Positions 1-10,969 of a DNA stretch of 64,000 nt are shown one piece after another. Below the pieces are notes generated by a model. That model was not told the origin of the DNA and did not search any database. It saw nothing but the letters and a program-made list of their open reading frames with translations. The stretch covers positions 7,026,821-7,090,820 of the forward strand of contig NC_132897.1 of NCBI RefSeq assembly GCF_030463535.1, written 5' to 3'. This stretch comes from Salminus brasiliensis (lineage: Eukaryota; Chordata; Actinopteri; Characiformes; Bryconidae). A program made the translations under genes and the position numbers. Position 1 is the stretch's first letter. Every line of letters begins with the position of its first letter.

Positions 1-1866
1 CACTAGGCTACACCACCCACTTCTGCTTGTGGTTTCCTTTTAGTTCCCAAAAACAGACCTGTTGACTGTAAAAGCACTTCATATACATACAGTAAGGCTT
101 TTACTGAATGCAGATTGTTGTAGAACACATTTCACAAGAATTTAGGAGATTTCTTTTAGCAGTATAGCTGTGTAAGCTGACATTTTACCAGAGCTGATTT
201 TTACTGTGTTGATACATGCACTCTTTTATAACTTTTGAAAGGTGAATATGCCATTAATATCACATAAATTGTATAAAGAGTTTTAATTTTGGGAGTGGGT
301 GGAGTCTGCTGTCAGCTCCACCAGCACAAAGACTAATGTTGTTATTGACCCAACCCACACATGTAGTACTTATTTCTTATGAACCAATCAGAGTTAAGAT
401 AACATTGGGCTGTGTATTGACACAAGCCTGGTGACACGCTACAGATCATGATACAATGGTCCCGATTGAATTAATTGTGTTAGGAAACCTGTTATTGTGT
501 AAAAATACAGTACAGTATACATAAAACCAGAGTATCTGAGTTCTCCAATCAGGACAGTGGGATTTGAAGGCCAAGGATTAAACACAACACAAAATGAACC
601 TCTGTCTGACACCAATCTTTACATTTAAACTATAAATTAAAAATCAATACTGTGTTTTTGAGAAACTATACAGTATTGCAAAGCATAATATTGAAATACT
701 GTGATATACGGATATTGTCTTACTTTTCTATTATCGCACTGTGAAACGTAAGCCACATTTCAGGAGCATTGAAGTGATTGAAATGATCATTTGTGTAATT
801 GATCAGGGTTAGCAACCAAGACAAACCTGAAAAGAGTGTAGAACATATTGATTTATGTAAAAATTCATAATTAAACACTATAAGAGCTTTAAATTACATT
901 GAAAGTGGCAATCATCAGGGTCCAAGCACAGAGCGAGTAGGAAACAAATGAAGGGTAGTGCTTTAAGACTGGCCTTATTTATTATAGACGAGGAGCCCTA
1001 AAAGGAGATTTGTGGACGTGACTTTCAGTAAACTAAATAATTCAAGAGCAGTTACCCCAATATTTTAGTCTCACAGTGCAAAATGATGCACCAGAAATGT
1101 CGGGTTAAAACCGTTTTCTGCTAGGAGTGATACTACAGGGGGTTCAGTGTCTTTTTCTCTGTTAATGAGTTTCTTGTCTGGTGTTGCATCACTGTTTGAA
1201 CATCGTACTAAACATAGGATCATCCTTTATTAAGACATTCTTTTATGTCTGTCTCATTCAAACACTGGTTTTGTTATACCTTTAAACTCATGTTGTGTTG
1301 CCACAATAGTACACTACATGTCCAAATGTTTGTGGACATCTCTTCTAATGAATGCATCCAGCTACTTTATGTTGCACCCATTGCTGACACAGATGCAAAT
1401 CCACACAGACAGCTTGTCTAGTCCCTGTAGAGAGAAGTACCGCCAATATAATAGGACTCTCTGCAGTAGATAAACATGAACCTATTGAGCTGTGGAGCAG
1501 TGTTCTCTGGAATGATGATGGTGCTCCACCCAATACATTTGTTGGGGAGTTAGGGATGTGGTGATCATCATCCAACATCCTGACCTCATTAATGCTCTAG
1601 TCGCTGAATGAAATCCTCAGATCCTCATAGCAAAGCTTCTCCAAAATTGAGGACAATGCCGTCCCTGGACAGTAGAGATAGTTGCTCCAACATATGCAGA
1701 ATACATTGCTTTTTAAATGCCTTGTATATGGAAGAAACAATGAATGAGCAGGTGTCCCAATACTTTTGTCCATTTAGTTTGTATTATGCACAACAGATAG
1801 AGACTGCTAAAATGATTTGGTTTATGTAATTGATTCATTATGATTTATGTGTGTTTGTGTGTTCAG
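1..1866 (+). other. abca2 intron sequence (upstream exon not in window)
   Basis: No exon-like segment with splice sites and ABCA2 homology was found before 1867. The stretch is AT-rich and holds one MITE-like element (1310-1792), annotated separately. The intron ends in a T/G-rich tract and the acceptor TTCAG before 1867. Confidence 0.7.
1310..1792 (-). mobile_element. MITE-like element, family M1 (reverse copy)
   Basis: The left end reads tacactacatgtccaaatg and the right end reads caatacttttgtccattta. They are approximate inverted copies of the family end tacactatatggacaaaa. The body holds the phrases shared by the other copies at 24293, 40122, 49476, 52720 and 63838: 'gtccctgtagagagaagtac', 'gaacctattgagctgtgg', and the 'tgaatgaaatcctcag' region. 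There is no coding capacity. The TIR-like ends and roughly 500-bp length suggest a non-autonomous DNA transposon; the superfamily is not settled from sequence alone. Confidence 0.72.
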
Positions 1867-4560
1867 GCATCACAGTGACCAATCATCCCATGAACAGGAC
1901 CAGTGCCAGCCTTTCTCTGGACTATCTGTAAGGATTCTTGTTTTCTTTTAGTGCATTTTGTCTCCTCTTTTTCTATTGGTGCTTTTCTAACCCACCCCCC
2001 CTTTTCTCACTTTGTCCACCAGGCTCCAGGGCACCGATGTGGTCATCGCTATCTTTATCATCGTGGCCATGTCTTTTGTTCCGGCCAGCTTTGTGGTCTT
2101 CCTAGTGGCCGAGAAGTCCACCAAGGCCAAGCACCTGCAGTTTGTCAGCGGATGCGACCCAGTCATCTACTGGCTTGCCAACTACATATGGGACATGGTG
2201 AGGTGGAGGAAGATTGAACAGTTCGCTGTTGCAGTGTTGTGGTGCTGAAATGTGACCTGAAATGAGTTCTCACTCTGTCTCTCTCCCCCTCCCTCTCTCT
2301 CTAGCTGAATTACCTGGTTCCGGCCACATGCTGCATTCTCATTCTGTTCGTGTTTGACCTTCCTGCGTACACGTCCCCCAAAAACTTCCCGGCGGTGCTC
2401 TCTCTCTTCCTGCTCTATGGGTACACAAACACACTGCACAAAACACACTAATGAGTCTGAATCAAGAGGATAAATAGCTAGGACATGTTTGTGTGGACAT
2501 GCAGTGACCTTCTATCTACAAAATCATCATTATTCCAAGTCATTTTGGAGCATTTCTATTGGACCGTTCATCATGAAATGTAGCTCAATGTAAAGAACAA
2601 CTCCCAGACTCACAATATATATGAAAAAGTGAAAAACGGCAAAAAAGGAGATACAAGGTTTTTGAGTGACACTACAGTATGTAAATCATCAAGTTTCAGT
2701 GTCGCTACTGTGTTCGACAATGTGAGAAACCATATAAGCAAGTCTGTTAGAGTTTTACTGAGTAACTTAGCGTGATTTGAGGCAAGTGTGTGATGATTTA
2801 TGCCTAAAGTGTGTATGGTACCAACTAGGGTTACCAGCCATCCCGTAATATACGTAATATACGGAATCGTCCTGTAATTGTAAACAAACAGATATTTTTG
2901 TTCCGTATTTTGGAGATTAGACTATTAAGACAGAGCACTGCTGCTCTCCCTCAGAACCACCTCCACATGGATCTGCTCTCCCTTTGCCGATCGTTCGCTA
3001 CCCAAACAGAGCACCTCTTCTCACTATTGGTCATGAAACAGTTCTCTCAACCAATGAGAAGCGGCATCAGTGTATGCTTCGATATGCCTGACAGAGGCTC
3101 GAGATTAAAAAAGGCAGTCTGCAGCTCAGTTTGCTGCTAAACAGAGAAGATGACCACCAATGTGTGCAAGAGAGAGTTTGTGCCAACTGCTCTGTCTGCC
3201 TCCTAGTTTTCTCCACAGTAGCTGGAGCTCCTCAGTCCAGCATCACAAGCTAAAGTTAGCTAAAGCTAAAGAAGCCAATTTCACAGCAGTAAAGAAGAGC
3301 TACTCTGATGGGCACTACAGCTGAACCAGAGGAGAGTTTGGACACACCTCGTTGAATGTGTGCTGATCATCATCTTACATACATTTGACCTAAATGCTGG
3401 AGTGACCAGTGAAAAAAAAAAGGAGGCTGAGGACACAAAGGTATCCACCTTAGTTGGGATGTTGTTGCTGGGGGGTTCAAGTAGGCCTTAGAGCTTACAT
3501 TGATCTGAAAGGAGATGATTTGGTCAGTAAGGCTGTTAAGGCTATTTACTAAACGAGTAAATGTGTATGGACCACCGTTGGTACCACCGAAAGTGGTACT
3601 ATCTTCTTCTACTATCAAAGAATAGCCCCACCAGTTTCTACAGACGTCCCTGTAGTTCCCAAGTAATACTGTATTAATTTAAAAGGGGTTAATGTACAGT
3701 AACGTTCTGTAGTTGCATGGTTTGAGAGGTATCTCCACTCTCATCCATACACATTGCCACGGTCATAGAACTTAGTCCTACTTGAAACCCCCCAGCCACG
3801 ACATCCTAACTTCAGTGGAGACCTGAGTGTCCCCTTTTTTGTCCTCTTTTTTGAAAACAATCAGATTGGATCAGATGTTTCTAAGTTCATGATCAGCACA
3901 AATTCGACCAGCTGTGCCCAAACTTTTGCCTGTAACTGTATGTATGTAGGAAAATTGCAGGCCTGCCTGTTTCTTCAAGGTTCGTATGAGAAAACCAGTG
4001 TACTTTTTTTTCATGTACTTTGATGCTTTATGCTGATTTATGGATGCAGAAAGACTCACTGCTATGCTTATATTTGTATCAACATTAACATCATATAACA
4101 TCTCATCTTTCTCTAGCTGGTCTATAACTCCTATCATGTATCCGGCCTCGTTCTGGTTCGAGGTTCCCAGCACTGCCTACGTTTTCCTCATCGTCATAAA
4201 CCTCTTCATAGGAATCACAGCCACCGTGGCTACTTTCCTCCTGCAGCTGTTTGAACATGACAAGGTACAGCACAGCGAGATAATTACTATCTTAATTGAT
4301 CTGGGTGGAAGTGAAAGCAGTACTTGTTTCGTTTTAATTGGGATGTTTTTTTTCTTTCTCTCCAAGGATCTGAAGCTGGTGAACAGCTATCTGAAGTCGT
4401 GTTTCCTCATCTTTCCTAATTATAACCTGGGTCACGGGCTGATGGAGATGGCCTACAATGAATACATTAATGAGTACTATGCCAAGATAGGTAAGCTCAT
4501 GCTCTGTCAGACATGGGATGTCCTGCTCTGCTCTTTGCTGCCCTCTAATGGCCGAATGTA

Positions 4561-4604
<44 letters not shown>

Positions 4605-5294
4605 TTTGTGTGTGTGTGTGTATGTGTGTACTTGTGTGTGTCAATGCAGGTCAGTTTGATAAGGTGAAGTCTCCATTTGAGTGGGACATCGTGACCCGTG
4701 GACTGGTGGCCATGACCATAGAGGGTTTTGTGGGCTTTCTCATCACTATTCTGTGCCAATACAACTTCCTCAGAAAACCCCAGTAAGTTTGCATGTGTGT
4801 GTGGGTGTCGGTGGTCACTGGGGTTGTCACAATACCAGAATATTGACTTTAATATGAAGTCTAGTATCAGTGTGGCCAATACTTAGACCACAATTATTAC
4901 ATTTACTAGGTCACATGCCGCAGTAAAATAGTGCTGTGCCCCACTAAAGTCACGGTGGTAGAACCTGAATTGAGCAGCAGAACTACAGGATACTCCACTA
5001 CAGGCACTACATTTCCCATAATGTTTAGGTTAAATTTGGCAAACGTTCGATACTTCATGCAACATTAGTGGTGGTAAGAGAACGGCGTCCAGCTCCACTG
5101 AGTGTTTTCGTCTTCATCGTGCAGGAGAGTGCCTGTGAACAGTCAGCCGATTGAGGATGATGACATGGACGTGGCGTGTGAACGGCGAAGAGTGCTTAGA
5201 GGAGATGCCGAAAATGACATGCTGAATATTGAAAACCTCACTAAGGTCAGACAGTAAACGTCCGTTTTACCCATTTTCTTAGCTCTTGTCTGTG

Positions 5295-5335
<41 letters not shown>

Positions 5336-7522
5336 TCAAAACAATCTCATACGTAGAACTGCATTTTGCATTTTCATTTGTAGGTGTATAAATCTCGTAA
5401 GATGGGGCGTATCCTAGCAGTGGACCGTCTGTGTCTGGGTGTCCGTCCTGGGGAGTGTTTTGGGCTGCTGGGCGTCAACGGGGCAGGAAAGACCACCACC
5501 TTCAAAATGCTGACTGGAGACGAAAGCACCACAGGAGGGGAGGCCTTTATCGGAGGACACAGGTATGGAGACGTCACCAAACAGCCATGATATATGGAGT
5601 CAAAGGTTTACTCTCACTTTCTCTCTTTACCCTCGCTCTTTACTCTCTCTTAATTCTCACTTTCTCTCTTTACCCTCGCTCTTTACTCTCTCTTAATTCT
5701 CACTTTCTCTCTTTACCCTCGCTCTTTACTCTCTCTTAATTCTCACTTTCTCTCTTTACCCTCGCTCTTTACTCTCTCTTAATTCTCACTTTCTCTCTTT
5801 ACCCTCGCTCTTTACTCTCTCTTAATTCTCACTTTCTCTCTTTACCCTCGCTTTTTACTCTCTTGCTTTCTCTTTTTACTCTCACTTTCTCTCTTAACTT
5901 TTTTTACTCTCACTTTCTCTCTTTACTCTTTTTACTCTCACTTTACTCTCACTTTCTCTCTTAACTTTTTTTACTCTCACTTTACTCTCACTTTCTCTCT
6001 TAACTTTTTTTACTCTCACTTTCTCTCTTTACTCTTTTTACTCTCACTTTACTCTCACTTTCTCTCAACTTTTTTTACTCTCACTTTCTCTCTTAACTCT
6101 TTTTACTCTCACTTTCTCTCTTTACTCTTTTTACTCTCACTTTACTCTCACTTTCTCTCTTAACTTTTTTTACTCTTACTTTCTCTCTTTACTCTTTTTA
6201 CTCTCACTTTCTCTCTTTACTCTTTTTACTTTTACTTTCTCTCTTTACTCTTTTTACTCTCACTTTCTCTCTTTACTCTTTTTACTTTTACTTTCTCTCT
6301 TTACTCTTTTTACTCTCACTTTCTCTCTTTACTCTTTTTACTTTTACTTTCTCTCTTTACTCTTTTTACTCTCACTTTCTCTCTTTACTCTTTTTACTTT
6401 TACTTTCTCTCTTTACTCTTTTTACTCTCACTTTCTCTCTTTACTCTTTTTACTCTCACTTTCTCTCTTTACTCTTTTTACTCTCACTTTACTCTCACTT
6501 TCTCTCTTTACTCTTTTTACTCTCACTTTCTCTCTTTACTCTTTTTACTCTCACTTTACTCTCACTTTCTCTCTTTACTCTCTATTTTACTTTCTTTTTA
6601 CTCTCACTTTCTCTCTTTACTCTTTTTACTTTTACTTTCTCTCTTTACTCTTTTTACTCTCACTTTCTCTTTACTCTTTTTACTCTCACTTTCTCTTTAC
6701 TCTTTTTACTCTCACTTTACTCTCACTTTCTCTCTTTACTCTTTTTACTCTCACTTTCTCTCTTTACTCTTTTTACTCTCACTTTCCCTCTTTACTCTTT
6801 TTACTCTCACTTTCTCTCTTAACTTTTTTTACTCTCACTTTCTCTCTTTACTCTTTTTACTCTCACTTTCTCTCTTAACTTTTATTACTCTCACTTTCTC
6901 TCTTTACTCTTTTTACTCTCACTTTCTCTCTTTTCTCTTTTTACTCTCACTTTACTCTCACTTTCTCTCTTTACTCTTTTTACTCTCACTTTACTCTCAC
7001 TTTCTCTCTTTACTCTTTTTACTCTCACTTTCTCTCTTTACTCTTTTTACTCTCACTTTACTCTCACTTTCTCTCTTTACTCTTTTTACTCTCACTTTCT
7101 CTCTTTACTCTTTTTACTCTCACTTTACTCTCACTTTCTCTCTTTACTCTCTATTTTACTTTCTCTTTACTCTCACTTTCTCTCTTGCTTTCTTTCTTTA
7201 CATTTTCTTTACTCTCACTTTCTGTCTTTATTATTCTTACTCTCACTCTCACTCTTGCTTTCTCTCTTTTCTCCCACTTTCTCTGTTGCTTTCTTTCTTT
7301 ACTCTCACTTTCTTTATTACTTTCTCTTTACCCTCTTTACCTCTCACTTTCTTGCTTTCTCTCCTTCTCTCTCTCTAGTATCCTGAGGGAGTTGCTGCGG
7401 GTGCAGCAGAGTATTGGCTACTGTCCTCAGTTTGATGCTCTTTTTGAAGATCTGACAGCGCGAGAGCACCTGGAGCTATACACACGCCTCCGGGGTATAC
7501 CGTGGAAGGATGAGGAGCGGGT

Positions 7523-7562
<40 letters not shown>

Positions 7563-10500
7563 TCATGACGGTTTCACAGTCACGCTCATTTTGTGGGCTC
7601 GGTCAAAGGGGCTGCTGAAAGGCCTGTAGAGAGCTGATCTGAAGGACAGTAACTACAGTTCCATTCAGATTCAGCTCCTTCTGTTTCTAATTCAGACAGC
7701 AGGACCATCTGTGCTCCCCTGGACTCCAGCATTCAGGGACGGGTGTGGCTTTGTTTGAATTTGGACTGTGGTCACAGAAGTCAGTGGTGTATGACTGTGA
7801 TTAATTCTGCCACACATTTCCATTCAGTCCTTGTGTGTGAACTTTACCTCCATATAAAATACATTTACAATGAACATGGACACATTTTCAGTTTATGGGT
7901 TGATCTCCTGCTCCTGGTTGGTTTGATGGAGTGTAGGATGCAGTTCTCTGCAGCAGCTCTGCTATTACTGTTAACAGCTCTTAAGCTACTTTAAGCTCAG
8001 TCATAATGACTCCATTTTCATCCCTATTCCCTCTTTCCCTGTAATTTATTCACATTTTACATCCCCCCTGCTTCCCTCTATCTCTCTCTCTCCCTTACTT
8101 TGTTTTTCCTGCTCTCTTTCTCCCTTACTCTTTCCTTTTTTTCTTTCTCATGCTCTCTCTCCCCCTCTTTCCTTCTCTATCCTTCATTTTCCTTTTCATT
8201 TTTACCAATCCTTTTACTCTCTCTCCGCCTTCCTGTCCCTGTGAACCCAACCCACTCTCTGACTTTATTTCTTTCCCTGTATTTTTCTGTCTATCCTTGC
8301 TGCTCGTTTTTCTTTCATATTCTCTCTTTATTTCTATCTCTCTCTGTCTCTCCCTCTTTCCCTATCTCCTCACTCTTTTACTCTCTCCCTTTCTCAGGTC
8401 GTGCAGTGGGCTTTGGAGAAGCTGGAGTTGTCTAAATACGCAGATAAGCCGGCGGGCACTTACAGCGGGGGAAACAAGCGCAAGCTCTCCACGGCCATCG
8501 CTTTGATCGGATACCCCTCTCTGATTTTCCTGGTTAGAGCTCATTAGGCCTGTTCTCCTTAAGTGCTCTTTACTGGCTGGATTGATTACAGGAAGCTCAG
8601 TAAGTCCTAACCATAATAATGTCCTCCTCTGTAGGACGAGCCCACCACAGGCATGGACCCCAAAGCCCGCCGTTTCCTGTGGAACCTCATTCTAGACATC
8701 ATCAAGACGGGAAGATCGGTGGTGCTGACCTCACACAGGTGATAAAACTGTTACGGAATTCGGAGGAGCCGAGGATAGTCAGGGTAGAAACGATTTCTTA
8801 ATTCATCCTGGTTTTGGTCGGTTTCCCAGACCCAGATTAAACCTAATCCAGGACTAAGAAGGCATTTCAGTGATAGACTGCCATTGATCCTACAATTTAG
8901 TTCTTGACGGGCCTTAATCAGTGTGCTGTTGTCTAAGGAATTGCTTGTTTTTCTCAGTATGGAGGAGTGTGAGGCTCTGTGCACCAGGCTGGGGATCATG
9001 GTTAACGGCAGGTTTAAGTGTCTGGGCAGCATTCAGCATCTCAAGAATAGGTAAGTGAGCTCACTGGTTTACAGTACTGATCAAGGTTCAGCTTCTTCAC
9101 TCTGGTTGACAAAGGATCTCTGTTCCACAGGTTTGGGGACGGTTACATGATCACAGTGCGCACTAAGACTACGGCTAGTGTGAAGGAAGTGATCCGGTTC
9201 TTCAACAGGAACTTCCCAGAGGCCATTTTGAAGGTTTGGGTTGCATGACTATTTTATGGCACTTTATCCCTGATAATGTTCAGGAAGTAATTGATTCTAG
9301 TCCATTTTACCAATCCGTCCATCCACCCATGCACCACCCCTGGTTTGGAATTAGCTCAGCCTATTGCAATCCATCTGTTTCTCTGCAGACTTACTGTTAG
9401 CCCCCTTTCACCCTGTTCTTCAATGGCCAGGACCCCACAGGTATTATTTGGGTGGTGGGTCAGCATTCTCAGCACTGCAGTGACACTGACATGGTGGTAG
9501 TGAGTTAGTAGTGTTTGTTGTGCTGCTGGTACAAGTGGATCAGACACAGCAGTTCTGCTGAAGTGTTTAAACACTGTGTCTGTCCACTCACTGTCCACTC
9601 CTACTTAGTTGGCCCACTTTGTAGATGTAAAGTAAGAGACAGAGGCTCATCTGTTGCTGCCCAGATGCTGTGGCTGGATATTTCTCAGTCCAGCAGTGAC
9701 ACTGAGGTGTTTAAACACTTGTACCAGTGCAACACACACTACTAACACACTATCACCACATCAGTGCCACTGCAGATCTGAGAATGCTGACCCACCACCC
9801 AAATACTACCTGCTCTGTGGCGGTCCTGTGGGGTAATGACTATTGAAGAACAGGGTGATAAGAGGCAAACAGTAAGTCTGCAGAAAAACAGAGGCAGGTA
9901 AACATAAATACAGTAAGAAGATACAAGAGCTTCTCATTCTGAAGAACGTAGGTGAGGTCTTGTGAGCTAGTCTGAAGAACAGAGCTTCTCCTCGACGCCC
10001 CCCCAGTCCAGCCAGCACAGCATGGATGTGTTCAATTCCATCAGCAGCAGCAGCAGCAGCAGCTCACCTGATTTACCATCATTAAGCCCTGATTTACCAT
10101 CAAACCAGGTGTTGATATGAGGAGAACTCTAAATAGTACTAGACTCCATGAGGAGAACTTTGGAGATGTTTTAATGAACACAGTGATGGAGAACCACCAC
10201 AGCTTTCAGCTTTTAGTTATTTGTATTTGTTGTAGTCTCAGTATCTTACTGATCAAAAGACACTAACTGCCCAGATTAGGACCTCTTATGGCCAAAAATA
10301 TTCTACATGCTTTATTTATGTTTGCTCTCCTCCTTCCTCAGGAGAGACACCACACCAAGATTCAGTACCAGCTGAAGTCAGAGCGCATCTCTCTGGCTCA
10401 GGTATTCAGTAAGATGGAGCAGGTGGTGGAGGTGCTGAGCATCGAGGATTACTCTGTCAGCCAAACTACTCTTGACAACGTGAGTGTTGGTTAATGCATT

Positions 10501-10969
10501 TAAAATCATGATGAGAAGCCAAAATTTGACCAGATGACAAGATGCAAACGCTCCCTTTCTCTCTTTTTTTTGTTTCCTTTTTCAGGTGTTCGTGAACTTT
10601 GCCAAAAAGCAAAGCGATAACCTAGAGCAGCAGGAGAGTTCGCCCTCTAGTGGTGGCCAGTCACCACTGCAGCGTCTTCTGAGCATCCTCAGGCCCCGGC
10701 CGGCTAATACAGAACTTAGTGCTCTGGTTAGTGAGGAGCCAGAGGAGCTGGAGAGTGACGATGATGAAGGACTTATCAGCTTTGAGGAAGAGAGGGTGAG
10801 ACTAATAGGGCGGGGAGATTTTTCCTGTTCTATCATGAATTAAAAATATTAAAAATACTTTAAAATACTTCAAATACTTAAAACACCATATAGCCACAGG
10901 CTGTAGCTCATTTTGTTCCTTTTTCCTTCTTAGGTGCAGTTGTCCTTCAACACAGATACTCTCTGCTGA
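1867..10969 (+). CDS. abca2: ABCA2-type lipid transporter, last 16 coding exons (5' part outside window)
   Basis: Full-size ABC-A transporter acting on sterols and sphingolipids in late endosome/lysosome membranes. Sixteen coding exons join in frame: 1867-1927, 2023-2197, 2305-2420, 4117-4264, 4367-4490, 4650-4782, 5125-5245, 5384-5562, 7379-7520, 8398-8532, 8635-8738, 8958-9050, 9131-9233, 10342-10479, 10586-10795, 10934-10969. All introns are GT-AG. They encode about 671 residues, roughly the last quarter of a protein that is about 2,435 aa in human. The first exon starts with two bases of a split codon, so the gene continues upstream of the window. The subfamily is set by the tail ending LSFNTDTLC and by [11 protein letters not shown], both of which match my memory of human ABCA2 rather than ABCA1, ABCA4 or ABCA7. 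Nothing is broken: no frameshift or premature stop was seen. Confidence 0.96.
2421..4116 (+). other. abca2 intron with an old unclassified repeat
   Basis: No exon was found in this 1.7-kb intron. From about 2825 the text 'ctagggttaccagccatccc' and the following cccgtaatatacg phrases look like the end of an old interspersed element. I could not delimit it or find its other end. Confidence 0.4.
4563..4640. repeat. (GT)n microsatellite in an abca2 intron
   Basis: Nearly pure GT dinucleotides with a few T interruptions, lying just upstream of the acceptor of the exon at 4650. A shorter GT run lies at 5298-5334 in a later intron, and a CA run at 7524-7559 starts a few bases after the donor of exon 7379-7520. 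Confidence 0.95.
5606..7376. repeat. pyrimidine-rich tandem repeat filling an abca2 intron
   Basis: About 1.77 kb in which the plus strand is almost only C and T with a periodic A. The first quarter-kilobase (5606 to about 5855) repeats a 43-bp unit containing 'ttaccctcgctctttactct' and 'cttaattctc', nearly perfectly. The rest is a looser array, often 28 bp in period, of the words 'tttttactctcac' and 'tttctctctttactc'. It runs directly into the acceptor of exon 7379-7520, so it also serves as that exon's polypyrimidine tract. Confidence 0.93.
8026..8397. repeat. CT-rich low-complexity tract before an abca2 acceptor
   Basis: A degenerate pyrimidine tract with no fixed unit, ending at the acceptor of exon 8398-8532. 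It creates spurious serine/leucine-rich reading frames that should not be annotated. Confidence 0.8.
9369..9897. mobile_element. long-palindrome element, family P1, copy 1
   Basis: The two halves are inverted copies of each other. The left arm (about 9375-9580) contains 'accctgttcttcaatggcc', 'attatttgggtggtgggtc' and 'gatcagacacagcag'. The right arm (about 9700-9897) contains their reverse complements: 'gacccaccacccaaatac' and 'ctattgaagaacagggtg'. Arms are roughly 200 bp with about 120 bp of unique centre. There is no open frame of note. A sister copy sits at 31176-31683 in dph7. The structure is that of a foldback or MITE-type DNA element. Confidence 0.85.
9898..10341 (+). other. abca2 intron remainder
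   Basis: No exon or recognised mobile element. A short CAG/AGC triplet run (about 10047-10062) and ordinary intron sequence lead into the pyrimidine tract and acceptor before 10342. Confidence 0.6.

Larger units (their letters stand above)
1867..4782 (+). other. abca2: abca2 second transmembrane domain exons
   Basis: These six exons encode the membrane half of the second ABC-A module. Hydrophobic helices can be read at 2040-2110 ([20 protein letters not shown]), 2308-2370 ([19 protein letters not shown]), 2385-4140 across a split codon ([14 protein letters not shown]), 4170-4255 ([20 protein letters not shown]) and 4690-4770 ([19 protein letters not shown]). The first helix of the domain and the large extracellular loop before it lie upstream of the window. 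The string [12 protein letters not shown] at 4420-4455 is the conserved cytosolic segment typical of ABCA proteins. Exon phases are 2, 0, 2, 0, 1, 2 at the six 3' ends, each matched by the following exon. Confidence 0.93.
5125..10969 (+). other. abca2: abca2 second nucleotide-binding domain and regulatory tail exons
   Basis: ATP-binding cassette with every core motif present. The Walker A motif GVNGAGKTT is in exon 5384-5562. The Q-loop YCPQFDAL is in exon 7379-7520. The signature [12 protein letters not shown] and the start of Walker B (SLIFL) are in exon 8398-8532, and DEPTTGMDP opens exon 8635-8738. The switch histidine LTSHS spans the junction to 8958. The last two exons carry the conserved FVNFAKK segment, an acidic stretch ([13 protein letters not shown]) and the tail LSFNTDTLC. 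The cassette therefore looks catalytically competent. The intron between the Walker A and Q-loop exons (5563-7378) is almost entirely a pyrimidine-rich tandem repeat. Confidence 0.95.

Noticed and set aside
2820-3380. Possible hAT-type transposon end (gggttaccagccatcccgta)
   Set aside because: I could not find a matching inverted end, target duplication or coding remnant, so no class was assigned.
4334-4879. Minus-strand frame across an abca2 exon and a GT run
   Set aside because: It is antisense to well-supported abca2 exons, and much of it is a CA/GT dinucleotide translation.
7185-8506. Serine/leucine/phenylalanine-rich plus-strand frames
   Set aside because: They are the translation of CT-rich intron tracts; only the parts at 7379-7520 and 8398-8506 are true abca2 exon sequence.
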